Assembly (NCBI GenBank): GCA_963402885.1
Contig: OY727098.1
Location: 21,252,717-21,316,716 of the forward strand
Origin: Antedon bifida
Taxonomy: Eukaryota > Echinodermata > Crinoidea > Comatulida > Antedonidae
DNA length: 64,000 nt
Direction of reading: 5' to 3'
The notes under the pieces are model-generated. The model worked only from the letters and a program-made list of their open reading frames with translations. It had not been told where the DNA came from and did not search any database. Shown here in pieces: positions 11,607 through 23,439 of the stretch. Made by a program: the position numbers and the translations under genes. Each line of letters opens with the position of its first letter. Position 1 is the stretch's first letter.

Positions 11607-14600
11607 GCTTTTTAATTTAAAAAAAAATTAACATGATTTGATTGTTTACTTAACATTTCATTTTTTAAGCATAAATAATATATTATTTACCGGTATATAT
11701 TATCAAAAATGCTGATACAATTGGGAAAAATTACCAACATGCAGAAAACAAAGCGTTATGGTACGAAAGTTGAAGGTTTTTAAAAAGTGTCGCACATTCA
11801 GATAACGACGACGTACGGTAATGCTTATTTCTATTTATTTAGAGTTAACAAAACTGTACCAATGCTCATTTCTGAGCATGTGCAGAATGTTTTCCATCGA
11901 CAAATAATTAAGTCTGAACTCAAAGTTAACTTAAAAAACTTAAATTATTAATTATTTTCCCACCATTATGCTAGACATAATATTTCCTTATAAAAGTTCC
12001 TTTTCACTTTAATGAATGTCAATTAAATAACGTGGACTTTAGTTAATGAATATGAAGGATGTTCAATTATGTTGTATTTCCATGATCCTTTGTTGCGTAG
12101 TGTTAAAGATTGATTTGATTGAAAAAGCATTGTTTAAATGTATGTGAATCAGCCAATGTGTAATATGACTCACTAAAAATAATATGGTGGAAAAAGAAGT
12201 TTCTCATTTTATTGCTTGTACTCTGGTTTCAGATTGTATGCAAGATATTTGTAGAGTAGGCCTATATAGGCTTGGGGTCTACTTCTTTTAATGTAGGCTA
12301 AAGAATGATGATGACCGAACATGTTTATAAAATAACTCTATTATAACACAAATAAATGTATCCTTTCAATGTGATTGTTTAAATAACATTTACGGGCCGT
12401 TTCTATTGATAAACGGTAACGGTTCTATTCAATGGTTCTGTCACATGAAAGCTTTTAAAAAAGTTTTCGTGCAACGCGAGAGTGGTGCCTTCTGCATTTA
12501 AAATTGAATAAAGGTTTAGACTGCATGTTGTAAAAAAAATAAAAACCTAGAACAGTCAAACTACTTCATGAACATTTTACAGGACTAATTCTTAATTAGG
12601 CTACGGTATTTAAGATTTAATAACACAGTAACTAGTTTTTGCTTTTCTGTTTTGTATTTTACAAATTTCTTATTACATTTTGACTCAGGATATTTCAAAT
12701 AGCGATGTTAATTGAGGCTTGGGATTGTGAAAACTGTTGACTCATGTTGCAAAACAATATACGGTGCCTTTAACAACAAAAAAGAATGTTAAGAAGTAAA
12801 TACTTTGTATTAATGGTATGATATTAAAGAAAACAGAAATTAATGAAAAAAGGTAGAAAATGTTTGAAACATGAATGAATAAAGGTGGTGGTGAACTACA
12901 AAAGAAATAAAAAAATATATGGTGCCTTTTTAAAAGTAAGAGGCACAATTAAGAAATCAATATTTTTTTATAATAAAAAAAACATTGTTAACATAAGCTA
13001 GGCCTTCCTTAAAATGTCGTTTGCTTCTTGTCACTTTCACTTAATTGCCATCGCGTAAAGAAGCGAAACTAATTTTGCCGATTGTATTCGTTTTATACTA
13101 ACCCTGACTCCAACACATTTACGACACCCAAGTATGATGGTGCCAAACATACGCCTACCTGATATGATACATTTAAATATTCCTATACGTCACAATTTTC
13201 ATAATGAAATTTACGTACCGTAGGCCTATACAAAGAGTTGTCAGTGCTTGTGAAACTTTGGAAAAAAAGAACGCCCATTGCTTGATTTAGAAGTCATAAC
13301 TGAACTACTGTACATAAAGTTAACCTGTGACAGCATGATAGTCATCAGCTTAATTTACAGCGTTTCCTGCCATATAGCCTTCTGAGGGATTCTCTTCCTT
13401 TAGTCCCCGGAGGTCGGCTCTCAAATAAAAAAAAACTCTTACAGACACAATTATTTTATTTAAACATTATTATAAAGGATCAACGAACAACAAAACGTAT
13501 GCACACGGTCGGGCGAATTTTTCATTCTCGATTCTAGGAACATAAGGAATAAACTTATAAGCCCTTCATCGATGAGTCAGACTTTCCAACCGTTGACTTC
13601 GGCTATTGGACATTATTTTATTGAGTTGAATTCCTAATAATGATTGAGTTAGTCTTTCTTTGTTGAGTAAACGGGTTCTTTTCAAATGCTTCAACTTAAC
13701 TTAACTTCAACGAAATCGTAATAATAAACAATTAATAGAAAATACTGATGTGCAAAACTGAAAAGTTAAATGGGAAAAACAGTATACTTAAAATTGTTTT
13801 CTTAACGTTTGTCTATTTTTTTTTCTTATAAAATCTTTTTTTATAATAAAACAAAACTGTTAAGTGGATTTTAAATTGGTTTTCAATGGTTTTATTATAT
13901 TATTTCTTCTTTGAAATCGTAACAAAACAAATAGGCCTAATGGAAAATACAGATATGTGCAAAAGTTGAATGAAAAAAAAACCAGTATATTTAAAAATTG
14001 TTTTCTGAATGTTTGTCTATTATTTCTTATAAAATCTTAATTATATTAAAACAAATAATGAAAAAAAATGGTGTGTGCCAAATTAGCTGAATGAAAAATA
14101 AATCACAATAATGTTAATTAAAATGTCCATCCGTTAAGTAAAATTCGGCTATCTTATATCATAGTTAGCCTAAGCAGTTGAGGATCCAAAAGGGGAAGGA
14201 GGTGATCGGGTGCCAGGGCCTAACAATTGTAAAATGGAATGTGTAACTAGAGTATGTATAGAGAATTTCACCAAAACACTTTAACCAAAAGACTTACGCC
14301 TTACAAGTCACACGGGTAGACTCTATTTACTGGTAGGACTAGGGTATGCCTATGTTTTCATTACAAAGAATAAATGTTTGTATTTTCTTATATAGACTTA
14401 TGCCATGTGAAATTCTGCTGTTTTATTTGACATCTGTACATATGTTATTGTTAAATTGTGATCATGACAATAAAAAAATATCTTATCTTGTTTTATCATT
14501 GCAATTCCGAAATTAAAACTATGATTTTTATAGAATTATATTTTTAGCAGGCCGACGAAATTATAACAAAAATAAGCCTGAATTCGAGTCAGAATTCGAT

Positions 14601-14750
14601 TGAATGTTTGAATATATAATGGGGGTTTTTTTTTTGCGTGTGTTCCTCCATGAAAGGCAATTAAAGAACTACGACTTATTCTTGACAATACTAAAAATTG
14701 ATAGGGCGCCATCATGCAGTTGACTTTTCATTTAATTTGTCGCGAGTCAA
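11607..14750. other. Non-coding AT-rich spacer
   Basis: No gene is seen. The TTTTTTTTTGTAG acceptor near 11593-11605 implies an upstream 5' non-coding exon of VWA7-like copy B somewhere in this stretch; I cannot place it. The spacer also includes the duplicated segment at 13705-14060 and, near 14440-14490, a tail-like stretch (GATCATGACAATAAAAAAAT) resembling the 3' end of a LINE. Confidence 0.5.
13705..14060 (+). repeat. Tandem duplication, about 205-bp period, two copies
   Basis: The series CGAAATCGTAA...AACAA...AGAAAATAC(T/A)GAT(A/G)TGTGCAAAA...CAGTATA...TTGTTTTCT...GTTTGTCTATT...TTATAAAATCTT appears from about 13708 and again from about 13914 in the same order. The copies differ by point changes and small T/A-run length changes, so the duplication is not recent. 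Confidence 0.6.
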
Positions 14751-14946
14751 AAAAAAAGTACATTATAAAATCAGCTCGACACACGCCGCCACATTGTCAA
14801 GTTCAACCGGCCTAGGCTAGGCTAGGTAGCGCACACGCAACGAACGGCCAAATTGCAGTGAACTCCGAAAATGCTCACCTCCTTGGGCCCACTGTCCCAG
14901 GACAAAAAGTGGGCCGATTATAGCAAACAGAAGTAGGCCTAACCTC
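14750..14946 (+). promoter_or_regulatory. Candidate promoter and first non-coding exon of the kelch-like gene
   Basis: A locally GC/CpG-richer stretch in an AT-rich spacer (CACACGCCGCC, GCGCACACGCAACGAACGG) is followed by CTC|GTAAGT at 14947, a consensus 5' splice site. The next plus-strand gene has a splice acceptor directly upstream of its ATG (exon start 23427), so an upstream 5' exon is required. This is the best candidate I see. The transcription start is not resolved. Confidence 0.4.
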
Positions 14947-16439
14947 GTAAGTAGGCTTTTGTCCTTTTTATTGCTTCATTCACAGACATTTTGCAGGTTA
15001 GGTGTGTCCATCCATGACATCAACACAGTGAATGGCTCACACCGGCATTTAATTAATATTATATAGCCTACACACGGAGTTTGGATTTTAATAAAGAAAT
15101 CCTGTGTAACAATAACATGCAAGCAGAAACATCCATTTAATCCTGAGATCTTATTCTTAGCTACCTATCTAGGCTAGTTATTAATACCAGATAGAGGTCT
15201 AGCTTAACGTTACATAAAGAAGTGGAATACAGATCACTCTGGTTGATAATATTCCGGGCCGCAGTTATGAAGCCCACTAAAAAAGGCTAATAATAATAAG
15301 AGTCAATCGCAACTGAGGTACCTTTATTATTATTATTATTATCATTTTTAATTGATTATATAATTGATTGATTCATTGGTAGTTTGGTTGTGTGGGTGCA
15401 AGGCATTTTTTTCCTTTTTAGACATAAAAGTACAGTTGAATGATAACGTAGCTTCCTACAGTGATTGAATAGTGACGGAGTGCATAACATCGTGAGATGG
15501 CGGCCAGAGTGATCCGCTGCCAAGCAAGAGTCTAGGATTACATTAATTTTATTACTAAAATGCTTCTCGGGTTTAACCATAAACAACAGCAAACAGGGCT
15601 AGAGACAATAAGAAGATATAGATGAAAACAGGAAACTCAGTGTGCCAATCATTTAAGCCACCACTTTTCTTACTGCAGTTAAAAAATCCAATTTCTAAAC
15701 AAAATACAGATATTATAGTCCGTAAGTTAAGGTTTGATACTAGAGCACTCATATAGAGTATTACTCCATGTATTTTACATCTCCCTGCTCCATGGAGCAC
15801 TGTATACAAATATTGATTTTTCAACAGATTTCAAAAGTGTGAAATAACTAAAGTATCCGATTGAATTTGATTTCTTCCAGTTTATAAAGCAATTATTTCA
15901 TGTTTGACATGGCAGCTAATGAACCAATGAATTGTGCCCTATTATACGTTTCATTACAACAAGCTCTGCTCAAAACAATGTAAAATTCACTTGCAACATT
16001 GCAACTGTCATCATGACTTTGATAAAACTTGTTGTGCTACAGCTTTAGCTTTTGGTAGACCAGAGGTGTAACCAAAATTTACATTTGAATAGGGTTAGGA
16101 TCTAGGGACATATCTTGTTTTAAACACTGTTATATAAAGCATGTGAATAAGGTACAGTATGGTCTAGGCACAGATCTTGTTTTGAACATTGTTAAATAAA
16201 GACTAAATAAATGACTGTATGTTGTAAAGGTTTTACTAGGATCTACAGTAGTATAAGGTTTGCACATTTAGATTGCCCAGCCCATTTTTATTAGGCAGTA
16301 TAGTACGTATGCTGGCCAATTAATACAATTTACACTGCTTGTGAGTAAATTTCATGGGATATTGTTATTGTTCTTGTTCGGTATATGTATAGACAGCTGT
16401 AAACTCTAATAAACATTTTTTTTTTCACTTTCTTTATAG

Positions 16440-16502
16440 GAAAAAGTTAAATGCAGATGGAAATTACATAACCATCATAATTTAAACATTATCAAATCAA
16501 AG
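16440..16502 (+). other. Candidate internal 5'UTR exon (63 nt) of the kelch-like gene
   Basis: A long pyrimidine tract ends in TTTATAG at 16439, and CAAAG|GTAATT follows at 16503. The 63-nt block between is not part of any recognised repeat. It contains ATGs and would add upstream start codons if included. The evidence is splice-site shape only. Confidence 0.25.
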
Positions 16503-16737
16503 GTAATTTATATTTATTTACAGTCCATTTCAAATAATTAAATAATTATGTATTTCTAAATATTATTTTATATTTACATTTTCCAAACATTAAAACAATT
16601 AGATTATGTACATCTTCAATTGTTTTTTTTTTAAATATCATTGTCAACTTTTAGTTGAATTTTTTGTTGGATATATTTTTATAATTGGTTGTTGACACAT
16701 TGAACATTTAAACTGCAGTGAAGCATACGGGTAGTAT

Positions 16738-16906
16738 AAAGCCTTGTCTACGCCTTTATCATATCAAACTTTATGTGACAACAAAATGTGATGTGCCCAT
16801 ATGTGGACATGATGATGTCATATCACTACCATATTTGAGCATATCACTACCATATTTGAGCATATCACTACCATATTTGGCCATTCACACTTTGTTGTCA
16901 AAGCTT
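16738..16906. mobile_element. MITE family M1, copy a
   Basis: It starts AGCCTTGTCTACGCC, then carries the family core CAAACTTTATGTGACAACAA...GATGTGCCCATATGTGGACA and TGATGATGTCATATCACTACC. The 20-bp internal block AGCATATCACTACCATATTT is present about three times, an expansion not seen in the other copies. The right terminal repeat is lost. Confidence 0.7.
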
Positions 16907-17486
16907 AATATTATTTTATTTTTTGGTTCACTGTAAATTTAGGATATCAAGTTGCTATTGCTACACAATTAACTAGTAAACATGAGCTTTTACTAACCAT
17001 TGCTTTTGTTAATCAACAATGAAACTTTATCCACAATAGTTTGATTGACATCAGTAATGTCAATCAAATCATAATTCAGACTGTGAGAAGTTTATATTCA
17101 TACCTGTCAATTCATACAGAGATTTAGGCTAAAGTTAATACAAAGTTGTAAAAATACAAGTTTGCTAACTGTACAGTACAATTAAGATACCATCCACCAT
17201 ACTCTCTGATGGTTGGTAAAGATATGTTTGGTAGGGTGTAACTTTTTCTAAATTATCAATATTAACAATGCTAACTGGAGCCATGTAAAAAATCCAAATT
17301 TCATTCACACATCATACCAAAAATCCACCTGGCTGAAGATGCATAGTGGCATCATAACTAGGAATTACAGTATAACTGTGTGCAAAATATCAAGAAAATA
17401 AATGGCTGTGTTGACAAGTCGATCCTAAAATCAGTAAAAAGGTTGAGATTGGAAAGACCTTTTAACTGGTATAAATACCCCCATAT

Positions 17487-17596
17487 AGCTTTTCTACATA
17501 CACTATCAAACTAGTTAGTGATAATGATATGACATCATCATGTCCATATATGGGCACATCACATTTCTTGTCACATACAGTTTGGACAGAGCTTAA
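17487..17596. mobile_element. MITE family M1, copy b
   Basis: Left end AGCTTTTCTACATACACTATC, core TGACATCATCATGTCCATAT and GGGCACATCACATTT, right end GGACAGAGCTTAAG. A short copy, opposite in orientation to copy a in the core. Confidence 0.7.
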
Positions 17597-17979
17597 GCCA
17601 TTGACGATTACAATGTAAAGGATGGGACAAAGTTTTGAATTTGATGCAGATTGTTGACATCAGTTTTACTAAGTGATTCAGTATTACATGCACTTTGTAT
17701 GGAAGGACCTCGGACTGTGAATGCATTATGTACTTTATCCTTTAAATCCTTTGAAAAGTATCCACAGCGTTATCCTGTAAAACAAAACTACAGTACAGCA
17801 TTCATCAATTTATAATGATTAAACTGAACCATTTTCCAGTAAAGAGTTTAAAGTTCTGATAATAAATTTGATAAAAAAGAAATCTCAATTTGTACATGTG
17901 ACCTGGGAGTGTGTAGAGGCATAATGGTAACTCTGGATTGAACTTACAGTAGACAGGGATAGATTTTGAAGTGATAATG

Positions 17980-18107
17980 CTTGGTTTCCACTATGATGCA
18001 ACGCAATTAAGGATGTAAGCGAACCACGTGTAATTTTACAATCACAAGCAATGGATTATTCAAACAGTCGCTTGTCATTGGTTACGTCCAGTCCAGTGGG
18101 AACCTTG
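17980..18107. mobile_element. MITE family M2, copy 1
   Basis: The termini are CTTGGTTTCCACTA and its inverse AGTGGGAACCTTG. The interior CAAGCAATGGATTATTCAAA and GCTTGTCATTGGTTACG matches the reverse complement of 59323-59441. A small non-autonomous DNA element. Confidence 0.65.
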
Positions 18108-19825
18108 TTCATAATCTATAATAATCAAAAATAGATCGAACCGTAAGTTTAATATTTTTGTGCTGTCCCTGGATTCGCCCCTGCTGGGACTGAGATTGGA
18201 AGCCAAGCAAGGTAACTACCAAGCTACAGATTCACCAAAACACTGTAAATAAACTTGTAATATTTGCACTGAGGAAGGGTTGCTCAAAAACTCTTTTTCT
18301 GGCTGTTTATTTTACTTGAACATCGTTTTCATAGTTTTTGCTTATTTTATTTGTAACTCCACTGAGATCCAGCCACTGAGATACCCATATTAATTATTAC
18401 TGTCATTTTTTTTTTAGTGTTCCTTTTGATAAACATATTTAATATTCAAATTCTTTATTTTCATTTCTTTCTGTTATTGTTAAAAAAAGATCAGAAAACA
18501 ATGCCTTAAAATAATAAGGGGATATGATTATGAAACAAAAACGTAATAATTTTTCCAAGTGCAAAATGTTTGTACTGTTACTATACAGTATCTCTTGAGC
18601 TAAAATAAAACTAGCAATGCATGTCAACCAAACAAAGTACTGCCGTCAAATTGTCTTTTCAGTATCCATAATGTTTTATTATTAATACTATGCTACAGTA
18701 TATCATAATGACAACAAACTTTCTTAAAATAAAATGTTGATTGAAATTTCAGATCTGCTTGATATAACATTGTAATTAATTTATACCGGATACATCAATT
18801 CAACCAATCTATCACTTACAAACTACAGCAGTAGCTAGCCTTTGAATTGCGTCATAAAATGTTGATCCAAAATGTTGGGAAATGACATTCAAACCTGTTT
18901 GCAATCAGAAAAGTACAATCTATCTGAAGTACAGTTTAGGCTTTCTACTAAACAAACAACATATTATGAAATCTACTGTAAAATTAAATATAGCTAGGGG
19001 ATTGCAAAGTCTATGCATTCTTTAATATAGTTAGGCCTATGGGACTTGATCATTGATATGTTTTGTACATGAACAATTCTTTGTTTGAAAGATATCAGTT
19101 GTTCCTGATCTGATATTGATAATGTTTTTTAAATGAGTCCAAGGGTAGCAGCCTACATGTATTGTTTGGTCTTGATGCTATGTCATGAACAGAATTTAAG
19201 GAAGTGCTTGTTCAAATACTGATATACTGTACCTGTGTATGTTCACAAGTACAGCTGGCATAAGCCTTGCTTAACTTACGCCTCAGTGTTGTTAAATCCA
19301 TTGATCGCCACCGACATTGGCATTATGTACAACAGCTACTAATACTAACTAATGCCACAGAGCTAACTCCAGGGATTCTTGAATATTTTTTATTTCAAAT
19401 TGACATACACATTTTATACAGTATTTACTGTGAAAGTAATTGACGGAAAATTGATGGAATAGTTCAGTTGACAATTTAGACAACAATGTCACATAAAACT
19501 TTAGTGTCTGTAGTAATGCACATATTTTGAGTGAGGGAGTATTATTGTCATCCAGATGTCCCCATCAGAAATTCCTAGGTATCCTACAGTATGTCTTAAA
19601 ATAAAACCAAGATGCTTGATTTTTAAAAGACTTTTTCACATGCCTAGTGTGTCGGTGATGAGTCAGTCTAGTAGAGTTGTTGTTTTATTCTGCAAATCAA
19701 AACATGGTAACACCTCATCTGAACAGTAAGGTCAATGTAAATTAATTGTTTCCTTGTTCCTTATCAACATCATGATTTGTGAATACAAACATGAGTACTT
19801 TACAGTATTTTACTTTTATAAAATA

Positions 19826-20290
19826 AACTACAGTGTGTTGCACAGTTAACATTTTTCATTATTTCGGACTGCTGCCAAAAATTATATATAAAATTTTAAT
19901 ACTGGTAAAATGTTTATCAAAAAAGAATTGACAGAATTAAAAGGCTGCAAAAATAAATTTACAGTTTTTCATTATTAGGCCTATATTCTACCGGTAATGA
20001 AAAGAAATGTTGTGTTGCACAGTTTAATAACATTTTTCATTATTTCGGCCTGCTGCAAAAATTTTTTTTTTTTATCTTTCGTGGGAATCACTCGCCTTTA
20101 TTGTAATTTCTTCTCATTTTAAATGTATAATAGTATAAATAATTCTAATTAGCTGCAAAAATCTATATAAAATGTTAATAACTGGTAAAATGCTTATCAG
20201 AAAAAAATAGTAAACATAATTAAAAGCCTGCAAAAATAAATTGACAGTTTTTCATTATTAGGCCTATATTGTACCAGTAATTAAAAGAAA
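19826..20290 (+). repeat. Tandem duplication with an insertion in copy 2
   Basis: Two direct copies share TGTTGCACAGTT, ACATTTTTCATTATTTCGG, CTGGTAAAATG, CTGCAAAAATAAATT and TTCATTATTAGGCCTATATT in the same order: about 19832-20007 and 20008-20290. Copy 2 is about 95-100 bp longer because a T-run and unrelated sequence interrupt it after TGCTGCAAAAA. Confidence 0.65.
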
Positions 20291-21282
20291 ATGTTTACTG
20301 TCCTACATGTGTTGGCCACTATTATTGCAGCGTTGTAAATTTTGTATTTAGTCACTGTTATTAATTTCATTATTGCACTGCGCATTAGCTGGAATGACTA
20401 TTTGAGATTACATTCATTGTATTGAAAGCTGTTTTAACTTCACAGCAAGGATACTATATGATGAGTCACATATCAGTTAGCAAATTGCTCACATTGTAAT
20501 AGATGCTTAAGCGTCGATTCTCTCTCGTAAACCATATCAAAACAGGATGCCAATTTTATCAGATTTTACGTTAATATTCACTTTTAACTCATCCGTTGTC
20601 AATTTGTTTTATCCTACGATTGGCTTGACACATGTACCATTTGCAGCAGCGTAATTGATGACTATTAATTACAAATAATTAAATTAGAACTTATAATAAA
20701 CAATACAAATAATGAATAACATTTAAAAGAAGAAATGTGCCAATAAGAACTTTCAAATACTGCTGCATACTTGGTTTAATATGACTATAAGGATCATAAA
20801 AAATGAATTGATATAACAGGCCTTGTCTTTTGAAAATGATAGATGTGCTACAAATGCGCTCCTAAATTCATTCAGGGGTGCTGTATGTGTGCTGTTTTGG
20901 TGTGTAGAAGTATACCAAATTTAAGCGTGTTGTAAATCGAACTTCTCAAGGGCAGTTTAGGAGTGTGTTAGGTTAGTGGTGTCGCTCGCCTTAAAAGACA
21001 AGGCCTGATATAAGCACTTACGACAGAGGGCGTGCTACTATTGAATATTTCATGGCACTTGTTAGAAAGGGAATTCAATATTTTAATAAGCTTTTGTGAT
21101 ATTGTTTAATCCATAAAATCACTGCATTCTGGTGACAATTTAACTTGAAATTTTCACTAAATTTTTGGATGCCATCTTGCAAACAATCGTATTACCCATT
21201 AAAGACAATATAGGGAGTTAATATGGAAGCCATTCTGAAAATTATATTTGTAAAAATGGCCATAAAGTAAAAAGATATGCCT

Positions 21283-21284
21283 CC

Positions 21285-21312
<28 letters not shown>
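21283..21312 (+). repeat. C12-A18 homopolymer junction
   Basis: Twelve C followed directly by eighteen A. Possibly the tail of a degraded element; also a place where sequencing or assembly error is likely. Confidence 0.8.
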
Positions 21313-21315
<3 letters not shown>

Positions 21316-23439
21316 TTAGGAAAAAAAATATGATAATTTACATCTTTCACCCTTCCTTCTCCCCACACTATACGATGTCAAAGCCTTTGTGATGCCTAGT
21401 AGATTAGTCCCATTCTGCACTGGTTCTGCATCTGAAATAAATGTGTCTATATTATTATGAATATGACCCCTACTTATTCAGTTATATTATTAATCATTTT
21501 TAAAGTAGCATTATAATTATATCAGCCATCTGTTTAGGTTTTCCATATCAGGCTGTTTAGGACTGTCAACATAAAATCCATGCTATTTGTAGACTGGGTC
21601 ATTAGCCTAATACCTGTAGTAAACTGCCTCTCTTCCCTGTCATGGATAACTGTATCAGATTTTCAAGGTCGTTTGATTGCAGTAGTTGCATAAATTATTA
21701 AGTATTCTTTGTTTCAATATGCTAATACATACAGCACATTTTTTTTATTTATGGATATTAATAATGCTGTAATATTACTTGGCTGAAATCTGAAATCAAA
21801 GTAAAAAAAAAAATGTCGAAAATGAAATTTAAATAATCCGTAAACAAAAATATACAGTTATATTACAAAAATAAAAACTATACTAAATTATTTGAAATAT
21901 TTTTTTTGTTGCAATTACTGGGCCTACTACTATGGCCAATTTTAATAATGAAATGAAATCTGCAAAAATAGAAAACAAAATACTGTAGTGAAGACAATCG
22001 TTCAACCCTGACTGGGGGTCAAGGGGCCTGGTACTTTCGTGTACAGTATGGCCTACCGTCCTGCACCATAATCTTAACAGATTGTTCCTGCCAAAAGTGG
22101 TCCTGAATATTAACATTGTCATTGTTTTAAATACAGTACTGTACTCCAATGCCTTCGGTCAGACAGGATTCACCAATGTAAAGTGCAAATAAAAACACAA
22201 CCAATATTTCTTTAATCCTGGGAATTAAAAACATGGTTTCTTTACTAATTAAATCATTTTAGATCCATAATGACTTCAATTAAAACTTGACATGCATTAA
22301 CCTCTGTGCTCCCCTCCCAGTATTGGCAACAGCCTTGATTTAGTATATGGGTATTTAAAATATTTACTTGGTAAAGATGACAAAGAAAATATGGTATTGT
22401 TTCCACATCAAATAGGGTATCTATTCCTAAACAAAATCCACAAAATTGTGGTGAAATATCATAATGTTTTGGTAATATATTTTATGAGAACCATTTCTGT
22501 ACCCACAAAAAAAACCCCCAAAAAAACGGAATGTTTTGGCCCTTTACACTTCACACTGTACTGCAAACAAATATCAACAAATTAGTGTGATAAAATACAT
22601 CTGATACCTTGTGTACTTTTTGCTTGCCTATATTATTATGTAGTGATTGTATACATTGTGAATTGCACTGTGTGTGATGATGATTGATGTTAGGAAATTT
22701 GGTATGCCAGTTATTTTTTAAGGACACTAGTACTTATAAGGAAACAAATTAGAATCATGATGATGAGCTAAACAGGCAGCCCACAGTATCAGTCTTTATG
22801 TTTTCTAGTGCAGTGGCCTGTTTTTTTTGCTGCAACATTTTATATTTTTTATAAACTTTACAAAATACACCAATTAAGTCATTGACTGCAAATTGTATTT
22901 TATTATGTTTTTAAACGAAAGATACCAAGATACCAAACTACCGTAGTTGTGTTAACAAATAATGAATATTTAATATTTATAAATGTACAAATAGTTTGAT
23001 TATTGATAAGATGAACATTTTTTATATATTCACTTGGCTTTTTCCTCGTGAAAATATACCTTTCAACTTTCACCTCATGAAATTATTTGTACCATTTCAC
23101 CTATAAACATTCATTATTTACCATTCAATATAAATAACCAACACCATGTATGTAGATATTATCTCTATGCCAACACCAATTATTTTTACAATGTTGTATT
23201 ATATAGAAGAAAAAACATTTTATAGTAACTGTATATTAAATATTAAAATGTGAAGTAATTTTTAATTGGTGTTTATTCTTGATTCTTCTTCTTGATTTAG
23301 GTTTAGCTTCTAGAACTGTTTACATGTTGAATTTGCAGCTTTTTGAATTAGAGAGTTGAAGCAGGTTTCCAACAGCACATTAACATTAATTAATAATTAA
23401 TTTTTAATATATTATTTATTTTCTAGATCATAACTCAAG

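Larger units (their letters stand above)
14947..23426 (+). other. Probable large 5' intron of the kelch-like gene
   Basis: There is no coding exon in 8.5 kb. The stretch is AT-rich with MITE copies (16738-16906, 17487-17596, 17980-18107), a duplicated block (19826-20290), a homopolymer tract (21283-21312), a short TTA run (15320-15345) and a family H hairpin remnant (about 23050-23130). Its right end is a good acceptor, TTTATTTTCTAG, at 23426. Confidence 0.45.
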
